This document shows positions 15,488-22,956 of a stretch of DNA of 22,956 nt, one piece after another; position 1 is the first letter of the stretch, and every line of letters starts with the position of its first letter. Position numbers and translations under genes: made by a program. The notes below the pieces were generated by a model. The model was not told the origin of the DNA. It made no database searches and worked only from the letters and a program-made list of their open reading frames with translations. Source of the stretch: a virus; IMG/VR virus record IMGVR_UViG_3300021962_000689, positions 1 to 22,956 of that record. One strand, 5' to 3'.

Positions 15488-16620
15488 AGCTGCTGAATTT
15501 TCTCTTTAAGTTTTTAACGGGTCAGCAGTTTGCGCTGTACCTTGGTGGTGGCGGTGGTGGTTCTCCGGGCCCGACTACGAGCACAACGCAAACGTCAAAC
15601 ATCCCCGAGTACGCACGCCCGTACGTGGAGACCATGCTGGGCGCTACCCAGCAACAGCTGTTTAATACCGCCCCCGGTCCCGATGGCACTACGCAGATCA
15701 CAAGTGTTAAGCCTTATCAGGCGTTTGGTGCGCAAGTAGACGGCGGTCAAGCGGGTCTTGGCCCCGGTGAAATGGCTGCGGCGCGTTCTGCCTATGCTCA
15801 ATTTGACCCCCTGCAAAACCAGGCGTACCAGACGGCAAGCGGTTTGGAAACCGGCACCGCTATGCAAGCCGGTATGGGCGGAACGGCTGCTGGTACGGCA
15901 CAAGCTCTGGGTGCGGGACAGCAATATGCGCAACAAGCCACAAACCCCAACGCAATCTCTGCATACATGTCGCCGTACATGCAGAACGTGGTGGACGTGC
16001 AGCAGCGCGAAGCCCAGCGCATGTCGGATATTGCCGGGACGCAGCAGCGCGGTCAGGCAACACAAGCTGGGGCTTTTGGCGGCAGCCGTCAGGCCATTAT
16101 GGAGGCCGAACGTCAGCGCAATCTGGCCACGCAACAAGGCAACATCCAGGCTATGGGGCTACAGTCCGCGTTTGATCAAGCTCGGCAGGCCCAGCAGTTT
16201 GGCGCCAATCTAGGTCTTCAAGGCGCCCAGACAGGTATTGCTGGTGCAGGACAGATGTTTGGTCAAGGCGCGGGCAACCTGGCTCTGCAAAACCAATATG
16301 GCGGTCAGCGACAAGCGTACGACCAGAACGTCCTGAACCAGGCCATCCAGAACTACGCGATGCAGCAACAGTATCCGCAGCAACAGCTGTCGTTCATGAA
16401 CGCTCAGCTTCGCGGTCTGCCCATGCAAGCAAGCACGACGCAGTCGTATCAGGCCCCGCCAAGCTACTTGTCCCAGGCGGCAGGTTTGGGTATGTTGGGC
16501 TATGGCCTCAACAGAGCAGGCGCCTTTGGTAAGAAGGGTGGCATGCCCAAGGACTTCGAGAAGAAAAAGATGGACGACACCCCCGGCGGCTTGCAAGCCC
16601 TGGCCCTGTCGAAAATGTAA
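15484..16620 (+). CDS. Gln/Ala-rich internal virion protein
   Basis: The product is 378 residues, with ATGA coupling to the GNAT pair. The N-terminus is short and hydrophobic (MKLLNFLFKFLTGQQFALYL), followed by six Gly. Residues ~90-320 are a long Gln/Ala/Gly-rich helical region with ANAISAYMSP-like and QQREAQRMSDIAGTQQRGQATQAGAFGGSR-like segments (the latter matches virion proteins I recall from aquatic podoviruses). The C-terminus is Lys-rich. No enzymatic motif is seen. Low complexity and position next to a muralytic protein suggest an ejection or internal-core component. Confidence 0.7.
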   Translation: MKLLNFLFKFLTGQQFALYLGGGGGGSPGPTTSTTQTSNIPEYARPYVETMLGATQQQLFNTAPGPDGTTQITSVKPYQAFGAQVDGGQAGLGPGEMAAARSAYAQFDPLQNQAYQTASGLETGTAMQAGMGGTAAGTAQALGAGQQYAQQATNPNAISAYMSPYMQNVVDVQQREAQRMSDIAGTQQRGQATQAGAFGGSRQAIMEAERQRNLATQQGNIQAMGLQSAFDQARQAQQFGANLGLQGAQTGIAGAGQMFGQGAGNLALQNQYGGQRQAYDQNVLNQAIQNYAMQQQYPQQQLSFMNAQLRGLPMQASTTQSYQAPPSYLSQAAGLGMLGYGLNRAGAFGKKGGMPKDFEKKKMDDTPGGLQALALSKM

Positions 16621-16629
16621 GGAACTGTC

Positions 16630-18729
16630 ATGGCAATGAACCCCCAAAACGTGTTGTCACAGCTCCGCATGATGGACGACCAGCAGTTGCAGCAGTATGC
16701 TGCAATGCACAAAAACGACCCGTTCATCTTTCCCCTGGCGTTCCAAGAAAGCCAGACGCGCAAGCAGATGCGTGCCGAAAGCCAGGCGATGCAGCCCCCA
16801 CAACCGAAGGTAGCCGACCAGGCCCTGGCGCAGATGGCCCCGCAGCCCCAACAGCCGCTGCCTGAGAATGTGGGTATTGGCCAACTGCCTGCCGACAACC
16901 TCAAGGGTATGGCCACGGGCGGCATCGTGGCGTTTGATGACGGTGGTGAGGTGCCTGGTTACGCGGATGGTGTGGCTGTTAAAGACCCTGTCCAAAGATT
17001 TGCAAACCAGTACCGTGCAGTGGCTGAGCAGGTTGGCCAGCGTCTGGGTGTTGATCCCGGTGTTTTGATCGCTCAGTGGGGGCATGAGACTGACTGGGGT
17101 CGGAAAACAGTTGGTAAATACAACTTTGGCAACATCAAAGATGTGACCGGCAAAGGCCCAACCGCGTATGACAAAATGGAAAAGAGCAAGTCTTCTTACA
17201 AGTCTTACGACTCGCCGGAAGCATTTGCCAATGACTACGCCAGTTTGATTGAACGCAACTTTCCCAAGGCAATTGGGGCGGGCTCCGACGTCAAAGCGTT
17301 TTCTGCCGGGTTGCAAGAAGGCAAACGCGGGGCGTACGCAACGGACCCCAACTACGGCGCCAAGCTGGAAAAGACGTTTATGTCGATGATCCCTCCGGCG
17401 CAAGCTGCTGCGGTTTCTGTAGACAAAGCCAGCGCCATCCCTGGGCAGAGCGTAACCGCTCCTGCCAAACAACCCGAGGGCGGGTTTATGTCTGCGGACA
17501 GCTTTCAACGTGGCGCTGAGGCGCTTGGTCTTTCGCGTGATGTTGGGCGTAATGTTTTCAACACGATGATGGCCCCAACGCCGTTGGCCCCCGCTACTAC
17601 GGTACCCAAAGCAGGGCCTGGTCTGTATGGCCGCGCTGCGGCTATGGGCGAGCGTATCTACGACAAGCTGTTCCCCGGCGCTGGCCTGTCCAAAGAAGGT
17701 ATTGCAGCATTGCGTGCAGAGTCAGAACTGGCCCGCAAGACCACGCCTGAAGCACAGCTCCTACTGACCGGCCCCCAAGCCAAACTGCCTGGAACCACTA
17801 TCCCGGTCACGCAAGCCGGTGAGGGTATTACCAGCCTGGTTCAGCCTGCTCGCATGGTACCTCCCGGACCGGAAGCCACACGCCTGGAACAAATGGCCGC
17901 AGCCGCCAATACTCGCAAGGCGGCACAAGCCGCGCAAGGCGCTGAAACCGGCACGACAGCCACCAAAGCCGCTGGTCTGGCGCAAGATGTTGCCGCTGGT
18001 GAAAGCGCAGCTGAGAAGATTCAGAAGGCCTCGATGCTGCGTGAGGCAGAAGAAGCCGCGCAACTTACATCCGCAGCCCAACGCGCTCAAGCAGCCAAGA
18101 CAGGTGCCGCCTTGACTTCTGCTGCGGCAGGTGCTGCTGGAGCTCTTGGTGGGGGCAATGCTCCTGGTACCGGTGCAGGGCTTGACTACGAGACCGGGTT
18201 TGAGGATTACGTCAAGCAGATGCCCAAGGAAGATAAAACCGAGTTGAAAGACCTGGGTAGAGAAACCGCCAAAGATGCGGGTATTAAAACCAAGGGTTGG
18301 ACCGGGGACGACTTCATTGCCATGGGCTTGGGTATTTTGAGCGGGCAAAGCCCCAACGCCCTCACCAACATCGGTGAAGGCGGCCTGAAAGGCCTGGCCA
18401 TGCGTCAAGCACGTATCAAAGAAGAAGCCGACACCGCGTATAAAGAAGCCCTGGCTAGACATTACGGTGTGGACCCGTTTGTACAACGTCTGCAAGCACT
18501 CAAAGACCCCGAGAACGTCAAGATGTTCAAGACGATGAAAGACCTGGAACGCGAGCCCATGACCAGGGAGGCTGTGTTCAAGCAGTTCATGTCGTCGCCG
18601 CTAGCGTTGGGCGTAGATCCAAAAGATTTGCTCGCAGCATTCCAGAAATATGTACAATCGTACGAGTCCGTTCTAGGACCTATTGGTGGGTTGCCGCAGG
18701 GTGTAGTTGTTACCCCAAGGGCCCCATGA
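16630..18729 (+). CDS. Virion-associated muralytic protein, GH73 glucosaminidase-like
   Basis: The product is 699 residues. Residues 1-50 are a helical start with a Gln/Met-rich run (LSQLRMMDDQQLQQYAAMHK). A Gly-rich linker (MATGGIVAFDDGGE) lies near residues 94-107. Residues ~120-255 form a lysozyme-like domain of FlgJ/GH73 type: LGVDPGVLIAQWGHETDWG with likely catalytic Glu153, KYNFGNIK, SYDSPEAFANDYASLI, and YATDPNYGAKL near Tyr236. Residues ~255-500 are Ala/Pro-rich and low complexity. Residues ~510-699 are helical and include GDDFIAMGLGILSGQS. It probably cuts cell-wall glycan during DNA entry. Ribosome site AAGGA is 6 bases before the ATG. Confidence 0.85.
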   Translation: MAMNPQNVLSQLRMMDDQQLQQYAAMHKNDPFIFPLAFQESQTRKQMRAESQAMQPPQPKVADQALAQMAPQPQQPLPENVGIGQLPADNLKGMATGGIVAFDDGGEVPGYADGVAVKDPVQRFANQYRAVAEQVGQRLGVDPGVLIAQWGHETDWGRKTVGKYNFGNIKDVTGKGPTAYDKMEKSKSSYKSYDSPEAFANDYASLIERNFPKAIGAGSDVKAFSAGLQEGKRGAYATDPNYGAKLEKTFMSMIPPAQAAAVSVDKASAIPGQSVTAPAKQPEGGFMSADSFQRGAEALGLSRDVGRNVFNTMMAPTPLAPATTVPKAGPGLYGRAAAMGERIYDKLFPGAGLSKEGIAALRAESELARKTTPEAQLLLTGPQAKLPGTTIPVTQAGEGITSLVQPARMVPPGPEATRLEQMAAAANTRKAAQAAQGAETGTTATKAAGLAQDVAAGESAAEKIQKASMLREAEEAAQLTSAAQRAQAAKTGAALTSAAAGAAGALGGGNAPGTGAGLDYETGFEDYVKQMPKEDKTELKDLGRETAKDAGIKTKGWTGDDFIAMGLGILSGQSPNALTNIGEGGLKGLAMRQARIKEEADTAYKEALARHYGVDPFVQRLQALKDPENVKMFKTMKDLEREPMTREAVFKQFMSSPLALGVDPKDLLAAFQKYVQSYESVLGPIGGLPQGVVVTPRAP

Positions 18730-18753
18730 CCTGATTCACAATGAGAGGGCGGT

Positions 18754-21700
18754 ATGCCGCAATATACAGTTCAGATTCCTGGCAAGGGGACATTCGATGT
18801 CAACTCACCCACGGAACTTACAGATGAACAAGCGTATATGGCGGTGTTGCAGCAGTTGCAACCAGCTGCTCCTCCAGAAGATCAGGGTAAACCCGAAGGC
18901 GGTTTCATCCCGTCGCTCAAAGCAGGTGTTTCTGGCGTAAAGAGTGACATTGCCGCCCTGGCCGGGCGTGCTGGCCTGATGGATCTTGCCAAGGCTGAGC
19001 AGATCCTGGCCGAAGAAGAGAAGTACCGCCAACGCACGTTTGCGCCTACTACCGAGGGCTGGACCGAAGCCCCCTGGACCAAATTCAAAGAAACCCTGGG
19101 CGGCTCACTGCCGTACATGGCTGCACCTCTTGCAGCCGGTTTGCCTGGTGGGGCTGTAGGCCTGGGGCTAGCTGGGTTGACATCTGCCGCACAGTTCACT
19201 GGCTCCAACATTGGACGCCAGATGGAGACCGGTAAGACCCTGGGTCAGACGGAACTTGGAACCGCTGCGCTAACGGCTGTCCCTCAAGCCGCGCTGGACA
19301 TTGTGTCTATGCGCATGATTCCCGGTATCCGCAATATCTTTGGCGCCGCAGGCAAAAAGCTGACGGTAGAAGAAGCCGAGCAGGTTGCCAAGCAAGGGCT
19401 GGCCGGAACGCTCGGAGATTACGCCATGCGCACCGGCAAAGCTGCCGGTATGGAGGGTTTGACGGAAGCCAGCCAACAGGTACTGGAGCGCCTGCAAGCA
19501 GGCCTTAACATTGCTGACGCAGACGCCCGTTCCGAGTACTTCGACAACTTTGTAGCTGGCGCTATCCTGGGTGGTACGTTGGGTGTGCCGGGTGTTTACG
19601 GTGAGCGCGGGCGGGAACAACGCGAAGCCAAGGCTATTTTGGCAGCACAGCAGGCGCTTGCACAACGCGCCGCAGCGCCCGAGGCGCAGCCTACCGAAGA
19701 GGCTATCCCAGAACCCACACTGCGTCAGCCAACAGTTACGCCGGAAGAAGCGGCTGCTGGCGAGGTAGCTCCCCGCACACCCAAGGCAGCTAAAGGCGAG
19801 GCAGCTCGTGCCCGCAAGCTAGAGAAAGAGCAGCAGGAGTACCTCAAACGCTACGCTCTGATGCAGGCCCAGCGTGAGAAAGATACCGCTGAGTACGAGC
19901 GCATCAAGGCAATGACGCCGGAAGAGTATGCGCTGGAGCAAGCCCAAGAAGTACCGGCCACCCGCAAAGGACCGCGTGGTGCAATGCCTGAGCCTGTGGG
20001 TATTCAGCCGATCGCGCCGTACAGCGAGGCCCAGAAATTTGCCGCAACCCAGATTAAGCTAGCCCAGGACCGGGAGCCCTACGCCGACGTTGGCAGCTAC
20101 GTCGACTACATCCTGGCAAAGCCGGAGATGGCTCGTGCGTTGGTTGCCGCAGGCTTACCGATCCCCGGCTTGACCCCTGCCCAGAGCCAACGTGTGTTGA
20201 ATTCGTTGGAGTCCACGCTTACCCTCCAGGACAAGGCCGCCGCCAAAGAGGCAAAAATTGCCGGAAGCCAGGCTACGTTAGCGGCGCAGCAACGCCTGGG
20301 TCAGGTGGAAGGGGAAGAGCAAGCCGCCCTGGAAGCCCAACGTGCGGAAGCAGACAGACTTGCCCGGGAGGCAGAACAGGCCGACCAAGACGCACGCCGT
20401 GCACAACGCATCCAGCCCGAGGTTGAGGGCATTCGCCGTCTGGGACGTGTCCCGGAGGGCAGTTTCTCCGAAGCCAACCGCATCGCTGCCGAAGAACGTC
20501 TGGCCAAGCGTGACCATGAAGAAGCCGTGGTGGAGGCGCTTGTAGGCACGCTGCCGCGTGAGACAGGGAAGATCCTGCCCGGTACGTTGTACCGTGGGCT
20601 TGGCGGTAAGAAAGCCAGCATCGACGACTTGCGTGCGCAGCTCAAGATAGCCTTGGCTACCAAGGATAAGGCTACTGCTCAGAATCTGATCCGTGAGCTG
20701 CGCAGTAAAGAGGACCTCGGTACCGATCTCACAGCCGATGCTGGCCAGGCTACGGCTGAGCTACAAGGCTTGCTAGGCACAAAACCAGCAGATACCACCG
20801 CGCAAGAGAAAAAGGCGGTGTCCTATGCCGACACCCAGCGCATGCTCATGGTTGAGCTAGCCCGCGTTAAAGCCCTTGCCGGGCGTATTGGTCTGCCGGA
20901 AACCCAACGCGAACGCGTTAGCGCCATCAAAGAGCAGTTTGCCGAGGCGCATGCTAACGAGATCAATGCTCGCCGTGCTATGTTTGGTTTGCCTGAGATG
21001 GCGGACTGGGAGCGTGGCGAAGCGCGTGCCCGAGCCATGGAGGCACTGAATACGCTGGATAACAACTGGGGGCAGTTCAACAACCCGGTTACCAGCGTGC
21101 GTCAGCTTCAGCGCATCGTGCGCAAGGCCACATTTGACAACGTCCTTGATGCCGCGCAGCGCTTTAACTTGGCCGAAGCCGCCAAGACCGAGCAAAAGAA
21201 CGAGCCTCGCCGTGGCCAGCAGTTTTTCTTTGAAGACGAAGCAGGCGAGCGCATTGAGGGCAAGACGATGGAAACGCCCCGGGAGACCGGGCCGCGTATT
21301 GCTGCTCCTGCTGAACTGGCTTTGCGTGGTGCACCCCGCCGCGCTGCCGAGGACAAGCAAGATGCCCTGGACCTGATCGAGCAGGCGTTGTCTACGGCTG
21401 ATCGCCGCACCCGTGCAGCACCGGCAGTGGGAGAAAAAGCCCCCGCCAAAGTGGGGTCGTTGGCCGAGATGGCTCGTCTGTTTGAGCAGGACAAAACAAG
21501 TGGCAACGCTGCCAAGATGGACCAGGCGTCCATCGACTTGCTTGAGCGCCTGCGTGAGGCGCTGCCTGGTTCGACCGATCCCGAGTTTGCCAAGCTAGCC
21601 CGTGAGCAAGCGCAACAGGTGCTGGAAGGCAACCTGCCTAACCCGTTTGCCGTGCGTGATCTGGACGAGATGATGCGTGCGCAGGAGGCCGCAGGCCGTA

Positions 21701-22956
21701 GTGCAGCACCCGCCTTGAGCGCAGCAGAGACCGAACGTGTTGCTCGTGGTGAGGCTAAGTTTGAAGCGCAGCCCCAGCGGGAGTTGTTTGGCGACATGCC
21801 CCAGACGGTGCGTGACACCGTGCGTAACTTCCAGAAGTTGCTTGAGTCTGGTCAAGTCCAGAAGCTGCGGGAGGACATCGAGAAGCGTCGTCAGAACAAC
21901 ACCGACGCGTTGCAGCGTCTAAGCCGGGAGCTACCTACCGCAACCAACAAGTTGCGCAAAGCCAAGGCGCACTACACGTCAAAGCTCAAGACAGCGCAGA
22001 AGTCCGGTACTGTACTGCACAACTTTAAACAAGAGTTTGAAGAAGACCTGGGCGCTATTAGCCAGACGGTGCAAGCTCTTCAGGCTGCGCGTGATAGTGC
22101 CGCCATAGCAGTACAAGACATTGAGGCTATCAGGACGTTCCTGCTGTCTGAGCCAGCAGACATGAGGACTTTGATCAACGCAAGCAATGCGCTCAAGCAA
22201 GAGCCTGCTCTGCGGGCAAAGCTGAAGCAGGCGGAAAAAGAACTTGCTATTGGTAAAGAGCTTGAAGCTGCTATCCGCGCAACGATTGCTGCCGACGACA
22301 CGCTGGTCAAACCGCTGCAAAAGCGCATGGCGGCAGCCAACAAAGACCTGTTCTCTGCACAAGAAGACCTGGCCGAGGCAAACAGAGCCCTGCAAGCAGA
22401 GAAGCAACAAGCCGCCGCAGCTGAAGCCGCTGAAAAAGCACGTGCTGCCAAGGCAGAGGAAGAGGCCGCAGTTACCGACCAGACTAAACCCACGCCGGAA
22501 CCCGTGTGGCGTGGTGCGCTACAAGCTGGGCGTGAGGGCCTGAACCTGCCAGGTGTGCGTCTGGAGAAAGACACCTCCAACCTTAAGCAACAGATTGCGG
22601 AAATCCGCAGCGCCATGGGTAGCCTGGACGAACAGATTGACAACGAGACAGACGCTGACCGCAAGGCTGAGTTGCAGGCAAAGCTGGACGAGCAGAAGCA
22701 AAAGCTGGATACCGTCTATGCCAACGCTCCGGTTGTTAAGACCGAGTTGCTAACCCGCAAGGCTGAGAAAGAAGCCCGTGAGTTTGATGAGGCCCAGGCC
22801 GCTGCCTATGATGCGGCTTCAGCGCGGCGTCGCAAGCGCAAGGGTGAGAAGGCGCCCAAGCTACAACCTGTTAAGCGTATTGGTGCTTACCGTGATGTAA
22901 GAACGAACCAGATCGTGCAGCCGCTCAAACCCACGCCGATGGTGGAGCCCGCAGCG
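18754..22956 (+). CDS. Giant helical internal virion/ejection protein (3' partial)
   Basis: The frame runs from ATG 18754 (AGAGGG 4 bases upstream) to the window edge without a stop, at least 1401 residues. The first ~30 residues (YTVQIPGKGTFDV, ELTDEQAYMAVLQQLQ) form a small domain found at the start of many phage internal or tape-measure-like proteins. Residues ~110-190 are hydrophobic and Gly-rich, and GLTEASQQVLERLQAGLNIAD follows near 235. From ~290 onward the protein is Ala/Glu/Gln/Arg-rich helix with long coiled-coil stretches, especially 950-1250. No enzymatic domain is visible in this part; one could lie beyond the edge. It may be a polyvalent ejection protein. Confidence is high for coding and low for role. 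Confidence 0.85.
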   Translation, partial: MPQYTVQIPGKGTFDVNSPTELTDEQAYMAVLQQLQPAAPPEDQGKPEGGFIPSLKAGVSGVKSDIAALAGRAGLMDLAKAEQILAEEEKYRQRTFAPTTEGWTEAPWTKFKETLGGSLPYMAAPLAAGLPGGAVGLGLAGLTSAAQFTGSNIGRQMETGKTLGQTELGTAALTAVPQAALDIVSMRMIPGIRNIFGAAGKKLTVEEAEQVAKQGLAGTLGDYAMRTGKAAGMEGLTEASQQVLERLQAGLNIADADARSEYFDNFVAGAILGGTLGVPGVYGERGREQREAKAILAAQQALAQRAAAPEAQPTEEAIPEPTLRQPTVTPEEAAAGEVAPRTPKAAKGEAARARKLEKEQQEYLKRYALMQAQREKDTAEYERIKAMTPEEYALEQAQEVPATRKGPRGAMPEPVGIQPIAPYSEAQKFAATQIKLAQDREPYADVGSYVDYILAKPEMARALVAAGLPIPGLTPAQSQRVLNSLESTLTLQDKAAAKEAKIAGSQATLAAQQRLGQVEGEEQAALEAQRAEADRLAREAEQADQDARRAQRIQPEVEGIRRLGRVPEGSFSEANRIAAEERLAKRDHEEAVVEALVGTLPRETGKILPGTLYRGLGGKKASIDDLRAQLKIALATKDKATAQNLIRELRSKEDLGTDLTADAGQATAELQGLLGTKPADTTAQEKKAVSYADTQRMLMVELARVKALAGRIGLPETQRERVSAIKEQFAEAHANEINARRAMFGLPEMADWERGEARARAMEALNTLDNNWGQFNNPVTSVRQLQRIVRKATFDNVLDAAQRFNLAEAAKTEQKNEPRRGQQFFFEDEAGERIEGKTMETPRETGPRIAAPAELALRGAPRRAAEDKQDALDLIEQALSTADRRTRAAPAVGEKAPAKVGSLAEMARLFEQDKTSGNAAKMDQASIDLLERLREALPGSTDPEFAKLAREQAQQVLEGNLPNPFAVRDLDEMMRAQEAAGRSAAPALSAAETERVARGEAKFEAQPQRELFGDMPQTVRDTVRNFQKLLESGQVQKLREDIEKRRQNNTDALQRLSRELPTATNKLRKAKAHYTSKLKTAQKSGTVLHNFKQEFEEDLGAISQTVQALQAARDSAAIAVQDIEAIRTFLLSEPADMRTLINASNALKQEPALRAKLKQAEKELAIGKELEAAIRATIAADDTLVKPLQKRMAAANKDLFSAQEDLAEANRALQAEKQQAAAAEAAEKARAAKAEEEAAVTDQTKPTPEPVWRGALQAGREGLNLPGVRLEKDTSNLKQQIAEIRSAMGSLDEQIDNETDADRKAELQAKLDEQKQKLDTVYANAPVVKTELLTRKAEKEAREFDEAQAAAYDAASARRRKRKGEKAPKLQPVKRIGAYRDVRTNQIVQPLKPTPMVEPAA

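Noticed and set aside
1-22956. Integrated prophage with host junctions
   Set aside because: No integrase, repressor, attachment repeat, tRNA or host gene is visible, so integration cannot be supported from this window.

Overview
The window is one continuous, rightward-transcribed block of late phage genes from a tailed dsDNA phage (Caudoviricetes), free or integrated. All 23 coding regions are on the + strand. Neighbouring genes are separated by a few tens of bases at most or overlap by 1-4 bases. I see no transcription terminator, tRNA, integrase, attachment site or host gene. A short-tailed (podovirus-like) virion is suggested by a head-tail adaptor fragment at the left edge, a large conserved tail-hub/nozzle-like protein, and a cluster of Ala/Gly/Gln-rich internal or ejection proteins, with no tape-measure, sheath or tail-terminator gene. 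The gene families resemble those of uncultured aquatic phages, judged from memory of the families and not from a search. The host is unknown; the lysis genes suggest a Gram-negative bacterium.

Layout. (1) 1-943 and 956-2567: end of an adaptor protein, two paralogous small structural proteins with a 64-residue protein between them, and a protein built of thirteen 20-residue repeats. (2) 2577-8255: the adhesion module. It holds an 857-residue fibre with two collagen-like Gly-Pro-Thr blocks and a self-cleaving S74 chaperone domain, a 2-oxoglutarate/Fe(II) oxygenase coupled to it, two more fibre-like proteins (the second AT-richer and propeller-like), and a small possible fibre accessory protein. 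(3) 8292-10468: the lysis module, with a coiled-coil membrane protein, a small membrane protein in an overlapping frame, a membrane-anchored protein, a GTA-type 3TM holin and an M15 peptidase endolysin. (4) 10481-13326: a 724-residue nozzle-like protein and a jelly-roll structural protein. (5) 13363-22956: the internal/ejection module. It holds a Gly/Ala-rich protein, two tandem GNAT-like proteins, a Gln-rich protein, a GH73-type muralytic virion protein, and a giant helical protein that is open at the right edge after 1401 codons.

How they may work together: the adaptor and nozzle form the portal-to-tail connection, the fibres bind the host, and the ejection proteins (one carrying a cell-wall hydrolase) cross the envelope. 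The lysis cassette is embedded within the structural operon. The most suggestive arrangement is the oxygenase, whose TTG start overlaps the stop codon of a collagen-like fibre containing Pro at Y positions. This could be a dedicated fibre-hydroxylation pair, but that is inference.
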